Of a stretch of DNA of 64,000 bases, positions 22,823 to 33,615 are shown piece after piece; within the stretch, counting starts at the first letter, position 1; each line of letters opens with the position of its first letter. The notes below the pieces were generated by a model. That model was not told the DNA's origin and did not search any database. It was given only the letters and a program-made list of their open reading frames with translations. The position numbers and the translations under genes are program-made. This stretch comes from Conoideocrella luteorostrata. Its lineage: Eukaryota > Ascomycota > Sordariomycetes > Hypocreales > Clavicipitaceae. The stretch lies in NCBI GenBank assembly GCA_032433595.1, contig JASWJB010000173.1, positions 26,649 to 90,648 on the forward strand. The letters run 5' to 3'.

Positions 22823-25801
22823 TTACCTGAGTCCCTGAACGCCTTTTTCGATAATAAACCGTACCGGTTGCCTTGCTCGCCTACTCAAGAACCCAAGCCC
22901 TGAACGTGGAAGAAAGCTCGGCGTGGTCAGCATGGCAACGCTCATCGTCTTCGGTGGCGGAATCTCTCCAATGTCCTCATTGGCCGCGGTCGCCCACAGG
23001 CCGGCGGGAGTGACCGGTTTATTCGTTCGGTCATCGAATCCCCATTTCGCAATGCTGCCAGCTCGAAGCCAGTGCTCAAGATTACGACACTGACTCACAT
23101 CAGTCCATTTCAGGCGGGTACAACCTCGAAGAATATTCTCCAAGCCCTTGCCCGTAACTCTTACACACCCACGAACACTTAGACCCTCCAGTTCATTGAG
23201 ATGCAGAGCAATACTCTCCAAGCTTGCGTCGCTCACAGCGCTACCGCAAAACGCCATCCGCAATTCTTGAAGTAAGGGCAACCCAAGGGCAACCACTTCA
23301 GTCGATGTGTCTGATAGGGCACAACAGAATGACAGGTCCAAGTGCGTAAGATTCTTCGCAGCATTGACGAGAGCCACAATCGCATTGTCGGACAGATATG
23401 TGCAATCAGCCAGGCACAGGTGGGTGAGCTTCTCGAATCTGTACTGTGCCCAAGATTGAAACCCAACATCCGTGATCGAGGTGCAGCGGGTGAGGGACAG
23501 CGCGCGCAGCCGATCTGATGCATGAGCAGCCAAATGAGCCATCGACCTGTCCGTAATGTGTTTGCAGTATGAGAGGTCCAGCTTGTTGAGCTTCGGGCAT
23601 CCAATGACTGTTCCGGGTGGGGGGTTATTCGCACTGTGGGCTTTCTGTTTTGCTTCCTCTTGACGTTTCTGCGCTGAACTGGTGATTACAGTGCTCTTCC
23701 TGGCAGTCGGCGACTCAGCGACGACCCATCCCACAACACGACCAAGTAGATTGTCGCCCACTTTCCGGCAATTGCTCCAATCTACCTCCTCCAATAGTTT
23801 GGCATTCTCGCTCATTTCAAGTATTTGGTGTGCAGACACATCCCACACTGATCTCATGCGCCATCTCTTGATGTTCTTTCCGCATTGCCGCCATAGAGTG
23901 GAGAATCCTTCGTCAGTGACATGAAAGCAATTGTTAAGATCCATAGAAACGGCGCGACTTCCTATGAAAGGTGCCAAGGTGTGGGTAATTGCATGGTCAG
24001 TGACGTAACGATTGTGCTGGGAAAGGTTCACGTCATTGCACAACTCGGGAGAGGCGCTGAGAAGGTGACGCCAGCGGCTGCTAACTATTCGCAAGCGAAT
24101 GAGTTCTTTGATGTCAAGATGCCTGAAAATTCGGATGAGAAACTCGTCGGTAAGATTTTTGGTCGCATGGGGAGACAGGGGCCGGCTGGTGGTCTTGACT
24201 CGTTTTGCCGGCCCGCCGGATTCTGATGATGTCTCGCTGGAACTGAAGCCGATCGGCGTGAGGTCGATGAGAGATGGTCGATGACCATTAGGCCGTCCGA
24301 TTGCTGTGCTTTCTATTTGGGAAGTTGGTGGTGCTAGAGAATGTCGTCTTCGATTTCTTAAATTTTCCATGTTGACGCTCAAAAAAGGATCGGGGTCTTT
24401 GTGTTCCATCACTTCGATATCGTCATTGCTGGGTGAGCCTTGGCCCGATGGTGTAGTAAATGTTAGATTAGGAAGCAGCCCCTTTCCTGATTGTGTTGAA
24501 GGAGTTGATGGATCTGATTTTGATGTCTGCTCTTGCTTATAGTCGGCATCCTTCATTTTGATGTCCTCATCCTGAGTCTTTAGTCGTAACTTCGCCGTCT
24601 CTTCAACTTGATATTTGATGCCTGGTGGACAGCGCCGCCATAGCTCGTCCATTACTTCGCCAGGAATCATCAGACATTCCACGGTGGTAATGGACCTGAC
24701 GGTTGCAGTTCGACCGGGTGAGAGACCCAAACTTGCCACCTCTCCAAAGTACTGACCAGCTTTTAATCGCGGTCTCGGGGGTACTGATCTTGTGGATTCT
24801 GGGGGACTATTCTGCGGCTTGGGCTGATGATGTATTACTTCCGCTTCGCCCTGCACAATGAAGTATATCTCGTTACCCGGGCTACCCTGGCAGATCATAT
24901 CAGTGAAAGGGTGGTAGGTCTTGGGTTGAACGCTAAGACCGAGAAAATGTAGGATTTCAGGCGGTAGGGTAGAGAAAAGTGGCAATTCCTTCAAGGTTTT
25001 GCGAACATTCACATAACCACTACCAATGACACTACCGACCGCAGGATCCTCAATAACGCCTGGGCTCGGTGACTTGCGCTTCTTAGAGTTCACAACTGCG
25101 CCGTTCTTGATAGCTCCACTCTCGCCAGTGGAAACCTCGCCTGGAACGGCAGTTCGAGGAACAAAATCGCTCTTTGGTGACTTGAGGCTGGCTCCTCGCT
25201 CCTGTCGCTGTTTTCTCAACAGGTTCAGCCGTTCCTGGGCTTCTTCTCGGATGGCCTTTTCCATCTCAGGAAACTTAGGAATGACGAACTGCAGGTCTTC
25301 TTTCTTCAAGACAAGCAAAAGGCATTTTGTGCGCGCCACAATAGTAGCAGTGCGCGGTAAATCCATGAGGACGCCGATTTCGCCAAAAAAGGCGCCTGGC
25401 TTTAGCTCAGCATAGACTGCTTCCCCGTCACGAGATGTGACGGCCACCACACCGCGCACCAGCCAGTACATGGCCTTTGCGTCATCCCCTTCCGTGATTA
25501 TATGGTCGTTGGGCCCGTTGATCTGCGGCTTGAGGTGGTTTCCAATGGCAACAAGAAAATCCTCCGGGGCGGATAGAAAGAGGGGAAATGATCTAATTCG
25601 CTCCACAAGGTCCAAGGGCATATCTCGAATGGTCGAGGCAGTCAAGGGAGATGGCCGCACTGGGCGGGCTGGATTCGTGTCGACATCAAATGATCGGATG
25701 ACAGAGCTCGGATCGGTAGATGTCGACGGCGAATTTGCCTGTTGGTGATGTGCCAACGCCCTATATGGCGAAGCCGAACTGGCGGAGCGACCGCGACGCA
25801 T
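22823..25801 (-). CDS. Cyclic-nucleotide-binding, F-box and LRR protein
   Basis: Single exon, 992 aa from the ATG at 25801 (MRRGRSASSAS); a longer open frame upstream begins without ATG. Domains in order: a first cNMP-binding domain (about 70-190) with the phosphate-binding signature FFGEIGVLMDLPRTATI, and a second (about 265-400) with YFGEVASLGLSPGRTATV. Both keep the Glu and Arg that contact the cyclic phosphate. A disordered Ser/Pro linker follows (about 400-550), then an F-box (LTDEFLIRIFRHLDIKEL, about 560-605). At least seven AMN1/SCF-type leucine-rich repeats come next (about 710-930), for example LNKLDLSYCKHITDRSM. The F-box predicts docking to Skp1 in an SCF ubiquitin ligase with the LRRs binding substrate, while the cNMP domains could make this cAMP-responsive. 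The stop TAA overlaps a GTAAG donor-like sequence, so an extra 3' exon cannot be fully excluded. Confidence 0.9.
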   Translation of the reverse strand: MRRGRSASSASPYRALAHHQQANSPSTSTDPSSVIRSFDVDTNPARPVRPSPLTASTIRDMPLDLVERIRSFPLFLSAPEDFLVAIGNHLKPQINGPNDHIITEGDDAKAMYWLVRGVVAVTSRDGEAVYAELKPGAFFGEIGVLMDLPRTATIVARTKCLLLVLKKEDLQFVIPKFPEMEKAIREEAQERLNLLRKQRQERGASLKSPKSDFVPRTAVPGEVSTGESGAIKNGAVVNSKKRKSPSPGVIEDPAVGSVIGSGYVNVRKTLKELPLFSTLPPEILHFLGLSVQPKTYHPFTDMICQGSPGNEIYFIVQGEAEVIHHQPKPQNSPPESTRSVPPRPRLKAGQYFGEVASLGLSPGRTATVRSITTVECLMIPGEVMDELWRRCPPGIKYQVEETAKLRLKTQDEDIKMKDADYKQEQTSKSDPSTPSTQSGKGLLPNLTFTTPSGQGSPSNDDIEVMEHKDPDPFLSVNMENLRNRRRHSLAPPTSQIESTAIGRPNGHRPSLIDLTPIGFSSSETSSESGGPAKRVKTTSRPLSPHATKNLTDEFLIRIFRHLDIKELIRLRIVSSRWRHLLSASPELCNDVNLSQHNRYVTDHAITHTLAPFIGSRAVSMDLNNCFHVTDEGFSTLWRQCGKNIKRWRMRSVWDVSAHQILEMSENAKLLEEVDWSNCRKVGDNLLGRVVGWVVAESPTARKSTVITSSAQKRQEEAKQKAHSANNPPPGTVIGCPKLNKLDLSYCKHITDRSMAHLAAHASDRLRALSLTRCTSITDVGFQSWAQYRFEKLTHLCLADCTYLSDNAIVALVNAAKNLTHLDLSFCCALSDTSTEVVALGLPLLQELRMAFCGSAVSDASLESIALHLNELEGLSVRGCVRVTGKGLENILRGCTRLKWTDVSQCRNLEHWLRAGSIAKWGFDDRTNKPVTPAGLWATAANEDIGEIPPPKTMSVAMLTTPSFLPRSGLGFLSRRARQPVRFIIEKGVQGLR

Positions 25802-27426
25802 GGCGAGCGGAAGCAACAACTGCTCAAAACTAACGCAAGTACTTGTGATGGCGGGGAGGAGGAAAGAAGAAAAGAAAAGGTCGTCTAGTTAAGTAGCAAT
25901 TCGCTCTCCGCACAGCGCAGACTTTACACGCAAAGCCACGGATAGAGATATTTACTGAGTCCGGCCGCGCTGGCCGCTGCGCCGGACGAGCTGCCAATAT
26001 CTGGCTTTGCAACAGTCACCGTTGACGTCCTACAAGTTGGTGGTGAAGTCGGCAGTGCAGGTAAGATTGATGCGGCAGAGATGCGGCATACTCTGGTCAA
26101 CGTTCGCGGAGAACCGTAGGCCTAGCGCGAGGCCCCGGTTTCAATATTGTAATGCGACCTAACACACCGGCAATTGTCCTATAGGTTGTGATATAAATCC
26201 GCTTGGCAACTTGAAAAAGTCACCCCTGTTTTGCAGCTTGAAAAGGACATGCAGGAAAGTTCTGAACGAGCGGGTCTGTCCTGCACCGTGAACACGAAGT
26301 CGGTCCAACCGTTTCCGAGCTGTTTTGACGGAAAGCCGTGTGCTTTTTGCAAGCTCCGAAGTCGAAGTCAGGGAAGCAGCTTGAGCTTCCAGATCCAAAG
26401 CTTGCACCACGAGCCGGCTTGGCTTGGGCGATGGAGTTGACAAAGCGGTTGGATGGATGTAAGCAACAAGCCGTCTAACAGCTTAATTGCAAGCCTGTCG
26501 GTGGGCGGGCGGTGCGGATGGTTGCGTGGATGCGAATGGCGCAGTCGTTTATCGGCGGGTGAACTTTGCGTCCCGAATGACGACAGCGGCCAAATGTGGG
26601 ATGGCAATGATTAGAGTCGCGGGTCTCAAGAAATGAAACAGCTACGTACGGAGTACAGCCACGCAAGACGAAAAGGAAGAGCGCTCAGCTCGTGCGATGA
26701 TACCAGGATGCAGTCGGCATCAAGCAAAAAGCAAGTAGTAATTATACAGAAACTGTGGTGGAGGAACAGGAAGCGAACCGGACGTTAGAAGACTAGGACG
26801 AGGACAGGACGGATGGCACAAGAGGTGAAGAAGCAAGATGGCGCGAAAGCCGGCGACCGGGTTTGGGAGGGCGAGGGTCCCTGGCTGGGGACGAGGGTCA
26901 TCGGAGGGGCGTTGGGGCGCGTAAAATAGCAGCCAGGTAGCCAGTCGGCCAGTAGGAGCAGCGGTACTGGAATAGCAGCTCTGGCGGAAGAGCGCCCAAG
27001 GTGTGTGCGAGAGCAGCTGCAGCAGTCGCATCGCCCGGTAAGGAACTAACTACTCTGTGATGTACCGTGGTACTTGGACCTAGCTGGGTACGGAGTACAT
27101 ACAGTTACGGAGTGAAGGCGGGCTGACGAGCATGCATGAGACCGGCAGGGAGGGCAGAAGCAGGGGCAACGGCAAGCCACTCGAGCCCCAAGTTCAGAAA
27201 TACCACACCGGCGGCGCATGGAGCTTGACGTGGGGTAGCAGCAACTGGGAGCTGCTGGATTCAGCTGGTTGACTGCGAGTTGCGCTGCTAGTTACGGTTA
27301 AGCTGCTGGGTAAGCTGCTAGTCAAACTGCTCGTGCTTGCTCTCGTGCTCTCGTGCTCTTCCAGTGGCTAGCTTCAAAGCTTTTTGCTTTTTAACTTCGA
27401 GATGTGCTACCCAAGACGGTGAACGG

Positions 27427-27488
27427 GTGGGCAAGTGGGCAAAATGGGCAAAGTGGGCAGGCGGGCAGGCGGGCAGGTGGGCAGGTGG
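27427..27488. repeat. 8-bp minisatellite (GYGGGCAR)
   Basis: About seven and a half copies of an octamer, GTGGGCAA or GCGGGCAG, in direct tandem, with one irregular unit (AATGGGCAA). Confidence 0.9.
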
Positions 27489-29047
27489 ATGCAGGTTCGA
27501 CGTCTTAAGGCACGAATAGGCAGCGCTTGTGGCAAACAAACCCCAGCTGCGACCACCTATCCAACATTATACCTCCCAGACGCTTGCACCAAGCAGCGAC
27601 ACCTGCTTCGAACAGATACCCTTTCGCAAGGGGAGCAACGGCTTCGAGTGGTCGTGCAAACTCGTCTGCCTATCCAACGATAATAAATAGCAAGAGAACT
27701 CATGAGCGAGGGCACAGCGAGGGCACACCTGGTGCTCCAGGCGCCCACGTGTGGTGTGGGAAAGCCAGGGCCAAGAGGGTAGACATGACCGAATACAAAC
27801 AATACAGAGGACACGATGCACAATATGCAATGAGCTGTGCACAAGGCAGAATACACACAGAACGGAATATGATCAGGTAAAAATACTTCTCTGGGCATTC
27901 CACTTACACAAAAATGGACATATCGGGACAATGCCATGCTATGGCTTGTGTGTGTGGATGGACGTGCAGATTTAACACACTCTCGACCGGCACACCACCG
28001 CACGCATGATCCAAGCACAAGAAGACAGCATCCATCAGTTCCTTTCCGAGCCTCGCACTCCCTACACCCAGGCGCGACGTGCGGGACCGAAAGAGATTGG
28101 ACGCATAGTAGGGGTTTGGTGTGTCAACACTAACCGTGGCACATCACGATATAATGGATATGATGGTTGGGGGCTACTCAATCGCTCAGGGCGCTTGACT
28201 GGCCACGCCGCGATCGTTTTCTTTCCATGACCAGGCTCTCCCGTTTGTCACGACAGCTTCGATAGCGAATTTCACCGTGGCGTTCTGATATGTTGGCGTA
28301 CAAGGCTGGAGATCCGAATGGTGGCCGGTGGCCCGCGCCGCATATGACCGGTGGTGCACGGTTCACCAGCTGGCACGTGGAAAGTTGCGGCAACAACCAT
28401 AACCGCTCCCGGCAGTGGAGATCTTGGACACCAAAACAGGGACATGGTGGACACATGGTGGATTGCCATGAGCCCAGGCGTCCCTGTCACTCTCTACCTA
28501 TCCGGGGGTGGCCACTTCAGAGTATGGACTCCGTACTCCGTACTTCTGTATCTCCAGGCCAGGCTTTGCCATAGCTGGCTAGGAGACGTGCATGCACGGC
28601 TGCTATGCTCGCCCTCAATTCGAAAGAGAGGATCAGGAGACAAGTTCCAATTTTGACGCGGGGGCTAGGCTTGCTCGTATGCCATCATTATGATTGTTTG
28701 TGCCAGGGCCAAACAAAGGAGCACTAAAATTTCAACCGAAACCATTAGAAAACATCCTTGTCACTAGAAGGAAGCTCGGTAGAATTCCTCTGGAAGCCCC
28801 CAAGCGTCGAGGTGGCGGACACCACCTCACTACGGAGTACACACACATGTTAATTTCAAGCAGGGTTACGATGCTCCGTACTCCGTAGAGACGTCTACAT
28901 AGTTATTGGCTGGCTGGGTCAAGTCGAGCTTCAATCAAGGACTGTCAGGGCTGCAAAACATTAGACCCATCAGTCGGAAACGGCTCCCCGCCTCCACCGA
29001 GCAAAAGTCGAGTCTATGGCCGAGCCTATTGCACAACAATACCCCGA

Positions 29048-29065
29048 GTACGGAGTACTCCGTAC
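29048..29065. promoter_or_regulatory. 18-bp palindrome made of two opposed motif copies
   Basis: GTACGGAGTACTCCGTAC is a perfect inverted repeat formed by TACGGAGTA and TACTCCGTA overlapping by two bases. It is the densest occurrence of the dispersed motif in the window. Whether it binds a protein is unknown. Confidence 0.5.
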
Positions 29066-30532
29066 GGACTGTTCTTCAGGGCATTGCTCCATAACATGTA
29101 CAAAACAATACCCGGGGTGCCAGTTCTGGGAAGTCCTTTCAGTTATATCCGTCTCGAGTACGGAGTAGATGTCCAGCCTGCTACTTTCCAAACTGGGTGG
29201 TATGCATCTAATCCTAGGATTCCATGTCATGTCGCGTCGGAACAGAAGGGCCCGAACTTCCTCGGACGGATGGTCATGGCTGATGCGGAAAATTTGCTTG
29301 ACTACTTTTTCCCCTGCCCGTGTCTCCCACAACAGGAAGTCAGCAAAGGCAAGCATCCTGAGCCATTGCTTGTTCATCTCATGTCAGCATTGTGCGGCGA
29401 CACTGCGTGTTTGTTTTTATTTATTGGCCCGTCAGCTTCATGGATTGGCGAACTAAATCGGCGTTCCCACCCCGCTCCACCGTCTTGATGACCCTGAGGG
29501 GGACAAATTCTGTGAACATTGCAGTGTGGATGGGTAAGCCGTGATGGATCACGTAATTTGTCCTCCCCTTGATGGTCTTCGTTCTCCAGGTCGTGCGGCC
29601 ATTTTATACCACACCTGCACTTCGGAGTAGAGTTCCCGCGAACGACTCATGAACCGCAGATTGGAGCGACGGAAGATAAAGTCTGCAAGACGGGTATCAG
29701 AACCGAAGGATATCGATCAGGAGACTACGGAGTACAAACCCTTTTGTATGTCTAAGATTACTCGTGCATGTCCAGGACATCTACGGAGTACTCTTAGTTT
29801 TCCCCCTTATCTCACGGGTGGCGCTTTTAGCTGTACATGTCCGATCCGATCCTCCGTACAAATCCGTCCGTATGACGGAATTTTGACGCTGCCCACGCTC
29901 CGACCCTAGAATGCTTCCGCTTAATTTCCTTGTTCTACATCAAGAGCATTTTGTGGAACTTCTACTATGTAAATTCAGGAACATTACTGCTCTACCCCCC
30001 CTTCCCCCCAATTAAAAAATAAATAAATAAATTGCATTTATCCCTTTTTATTTTATTTCTTAGCGCACATGCGTTTCACCACAGCATCTGCCTGTCCAAG
30101 GCACATGAACCTCGCAACGCAGTTTTAGATCCGATCCTTGTTTCAATATGCATGCTTATGCGCGCAAGCTACTGCATACCCCTTTTGGTGTGCGCCTACT
30201 TTATATCAATCAACAAAGAACACTTCGCTTCGTGACGCAAAATTTAGAAAAAAAGGCGTCATTTTCCTTGCCATATGCAACCCTATATATCGTCTAGACG
30301 CACGGAGATGACTACAAATAAAAAGATAAAAAAAAAGTAAAAAAGATGGCTCTATCACTGCTTATGCAGTCCAATTAGTTATCTCATGCCCCAAGGGGAG
30401 GAGGAGGAGGTCGCTCGCTGTCACAAATTAGATTTGCAGCAAAAATCTGGACCTGCTCCTCAAACATCGTCCCTAATACTCCCAAACGCCTGGTAAAGCC
30501 AAGCGCGTGCGCACTTGGCTGCAGATTGATGT

Positions 30533-32378
30533 CTATGTTCTTAAAAATGTCTTGAATACCTCTGAATTTGTGCACTCCTCAAATGGGTAGTCCACGTCTC
30601 GGAGAAACTGAGATAAGTCTCCACTGTCTTCGTCGGGACACGAAATACCAGCTAGGATTTTGGCAATGTCGCCGCCGTAGTTTCGATAGTGGAACAAACT
30701 GATGGTGAATCTGGGGCGCAGAATCTTGAGGAATCGCTCCAGCGCACCAGGCCGCTCGGGAAAGCTAAACATGTACAATTTCTCGTTGGCAACGGCAGAC
30801 CGACCACCAACGAGATATCGAAGATGGCTCTTGGCAAGCTCATCTCCAGAGAGATCAGTGACTGTCATTTCTTCACTGCGGATGCGCTGAAGGAGCATCT
30901 GAAGTTCTTCGCTTCGTTGCGCGGCTGGGGCTGTCAAAGATAAACCAATCATGACATTTGCAACGTCTTGGTCGGCATATCTATAGTTGAACTCGGTGAC
31001 AGCATACGGCATGATTGTGTCGACCAGCCTAGCGAAAGCGCCAGGCCGCTCAGGAATAGTGACGGCCAGGAGAACCTCCTTGCCCTCACCGACCGCAGCA
31101 CGCTCGGCGACAAATCGAAAGCGGTCAAAGTTCATGTTGGCTCCAGATGTTACGGCAATGAGAGTCCTATTCGAGTCTTGAGAGGGATGCTGAGACACAT
31201 ACTTCTTCATCCCGGCAATAGACAGTGCTCCTGCAGGCTCCAATCCGGATCGAGTGTCGTCGTACATGTCCTTGATGGCGGCGCAAATCTCGTCCGTAGT
31301 CACTTCGACAAAATCGTCGACCACTTCCTGACAGATGCGGAAAGTCTCCTCTCCAAGCGTCTTGACGGCTGCGCCATCCGCAAAGAGGCCAACCTCATTC
31401 AGGACGACTCGCTGTCTTTTTCTGAACGACTGGGCAAGGGCATTGGCATCGTAGGCCTCGACTGCAATAATCTTTACGTGAGGCGCCATGCGTTTCACGT
31501 AGAGGCCAATACCAGCAATGAGACCGCCGCCTCCTGCACAGCAAAATATAGCCTCCACCTTGGACATGTTGACTTGACCAAAGAGCTCATTCCCAATGGT
31601 CCCTTGACCTGCAATGACATATGGATCATCAAACGGGGGGATATTGATGAGGCCGTCTTGTTTTTCACGTCGGGCACACTCCTCTTTCGCAGCGTCGAAA
31701 TCGGCACCATGCAACACGACATGACCACCAAGCCTAGCGACATTCATGTGCTTGATGCTAGGTGTTCCTTCGGGCATAATGATAGTAGCAGGGATTTTGA
31801 GTTTTCTCGCTGAATAGGCAACGCCCTGAGCATGGTTGCCGGCAGAGCAGCAGACAACACCTTTCCAGCTGATTGCCGGATCCAAGTGTGCCATCTTATT
31901 ATATGCTCCGCGCAGCTTAAAGCTGAAAACGGGCTGCGTATCTTCTCGCTTGAGGAGAACATTGCATTCGAGTCGGTTGCTGAGGTTGACGGCTGGGGTA
32001 AGGGGGGTGACGTTGCAAGCTTCGTAGACTCTGGAGGTGGCGCTCGCAATCATGCGCAGGTACTATATTATTTCAAAAGCAGATAATCAGTTTTGTTTTT
32101 CCTCTGTCTATAGCATAAATAATTGGAGAGACTGGGAAAGCCAAAAAAAAAAAAAAAAATAGATAAGACACAGGGCATACATCAGGAAATCCATTAGGAA
32201 GCAATAAATCTTCAGGAACAGCTTGTCGCACTCTCGCCCTCTTGTCCTCCGATGACGGCGAGGGGTTGATGCTGTAGTCGGTCAAGGCCATGCGACCAAC
32301 AGGCGTTTCGGGTCTGTGGTGGCCATTAGTGTCTGCAGCAGTGCCATTGGCTTCAGCATGCTCAAGAATAGAAGGCAT
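30533..32378 (-). CDS. ILV1: Threonine dehydratase (deaminase), biosynthetic
   Basis: Exons 32378-32181 and 32062-30533 joined by a 118-nt intron with a long T-run on the coding strand; 1728 nt, 575 aa. It catalyses L-threonine to 2-oxobutanoate plus ammonia, the first step of isoleucine synthesis, in mitochondria, with PLP. The PLP lysine lies in KREDTQPVFSFKLRGAYNKM, the phosphate-binding Gly loop in CCAGGGGLIAGIGLYVK, and the C-terminus holds two ACT-like regulatory domains (LLAVTIPERPGAFARLVD and MFSFPERPGALERFLKIL), the site of isoleucine feedback in this family. The start is set at MPSILEHAEANG because the longer upstream frame looks noncoding; this leaves no obvious presequence, so a 5' exon may be missing. 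Length fits fungal Ilv1. Confidence 0.93.
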
Positions 32379-33279
32379 CTCGGGCGAACGCAGTCGCACG
32401 ACAATTGATGCGGTTGAAGAAATGACAGAAGCCGAGTTCTGGTGTGACTGTTGGTGGACGAGACCAATAACAAACAGACAGAAAAAAAAATTATGGGCGA
32501 GCAGACAGTCACAGTCACCGCTGCTGAAAGATCGGACCCAATCAAGACTTTTCCTGGCAGATGGCGGGGCACGATAACAAGCCAACGGGTCCGGTGGCGG
32601 CAGCAAACGACAAACAGCACATGTGCAATGGCCACAAAGGAAGACACCGGGATCGGCAGGGTTTATTTGTATTTTTATTTTTTTGTGCACACCGCTTTCA
32701 AGAAACATCTGCTCCGTATTCACCCGTGCATGACAGACTCATCTGGTGCGACTCAAGTTGCGACATAAGAGTGCATGCCATCATCAGGGAGGTGATGGCA
32801 AGATGAGGTTCGCTCTGGGGGCTTCGCAACTTCCGAAGACGGCAATTGCGATGGCGGGGCGAATGAGGGGCGGGTAATTACAATCAGTTTGCCTCAACAT
32901 TGTCGAGTTGCTAAAGTCATTCGAGGCATCAGTGTGCTTTAATAAGTGTGATAAGTTGTGTGATTGATTGCTGCCCGCTGATCAGATACGTTTACTCCGT
33001 ACATTGGGGGAAAAAAATATGCTCAGCGACTGTTTGCTCGGGAGATCGCCGGTCCCCCACAAACCAATAGCACATGTCAATCCGTAATGCCATCCCATCA
33101 TCCAATCCCATAATTTCAATCTTTTTAAAAAAAAAAAAATGTCTCAATTCAATGCCGCTTTATTTGCCAAGTAATTTCCATCCCAGATTGTTTTCCGGTC
33201 TTTTCGGTGTACTCTCCCTCAGTTGTACTTTCGAGTGCATATGTGACTTGCTGTCTTGGTGTCCTGTCCGCAGGAGCAA
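32379..33279. other. Intergenic region upstream of ILV1
   Basis: About 900 bp containing the ILV1 5' region on the minus strand and the 3' side of the small ORF that follows. One motif copy lies at 32993. No other gene is supported. Confidence 0.5.
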
Positions 33280-33615
33280 TCACTCTTTCGCAGCCTCCGC
33301 ATAAGCCGGTGGCGCGTACGGCGGGACATCCTCTTTCTTCTCATAAGAATAGGTTTGATCCCGAGCTGAACTTGGCTGAAGCTCCCCGCCGACTTGGTCT
33401 CGTGTTTGCACGATGTCTTGCCGATAGAACTGTACCTGTTGTTGTGGTTGAGCATTGTACGGAGTATTGTAGTCGTACTTGGCTCGATTTTTGCCGCAGC
33501 AGCCTCTGCCGGGACGATTGCGCCGCTCGCGACGGCGTTGGCGGCGACGGGCGCATTTTGATTCTTTTGTATCGCCTTGGCACTTACGGCCGAAGAGGAA
33601 AAATAAAAAGCCCAT
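33280..33615 (-). CDS. Small basic protein with PPxY-like C-terminus, hypothetical
   Basis: A 111-aa frame with an ATG start. The N-terminus is short and hydrophobic (MGFLFFLFGRK), then comes a strongly basic run (CARRRQRRRERRNRPGRGCC). A Gln/Tyr-rich middle follows, and the end reads VPPYAPPAYAEAAKE with two PPxY-like motifs (PPYA, PPAY), as used to recruit WW-domain HECT ligases of the Rsp5 type. I do not recognise a family. The orderly composition (hydrophobic, basic, Q/Y-rich, Pro-rich end) favours a real gene. Against it, one copy of the intergenic motif TACGGAGTA lies inside the frame (33458-33466, coding for TPY). Expression evidence is lacking. Confidence 0.5.
   Translation of the reverse strand: MGFLFFLFGRKCQGDTKESKCARRRQRRRERRNRPGRGCCGKNRAKYDYNTPYNAQPQQQVQFYRQDIVQTRDQVGGELQPSSARDQTYSYEKKEDVPPYAPPAYAEAAKE

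Larger units (their letters stand above)
25802..30532. other. 4.7-kb gene-free region rich in a dispersed motif
   Basis: This is the longest gene-free stretch in the window. Frames are short and overlap on both strands without domains. It contains at least eleven exact TACGGAGTA/TACTCCGTA copies (26647, 27089, 28534, 28831, 28879, 29049, 29056, 29159, 29726, 29782 and near variants), an 8-bp minisatellite (27427-27488), a tandem GCTCGTGCT run near 27329-27356, and an A/T-rich AAAT repeat near 30013-30035. The left part upstream of the cNMP/F-box gene presumably includes its promoter. Noncoding transcripts cannot be judged from sequence alone. Confidence 0.6.

Noticed and set aside
30968..31813. 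281-codon frame antisense to threonine dehydratase
   Set aside because: It is opposite a conserved enzyme frame and has no domain. Long antisense frames are common over codon-biased genes.
32379..32723. N-terminal extension of threonine dehydratase
   Set aside because: The open frame continues upstream to a Cys-rich, non-mitochondrial-looking segment, so I used the internal ATG at 32378.
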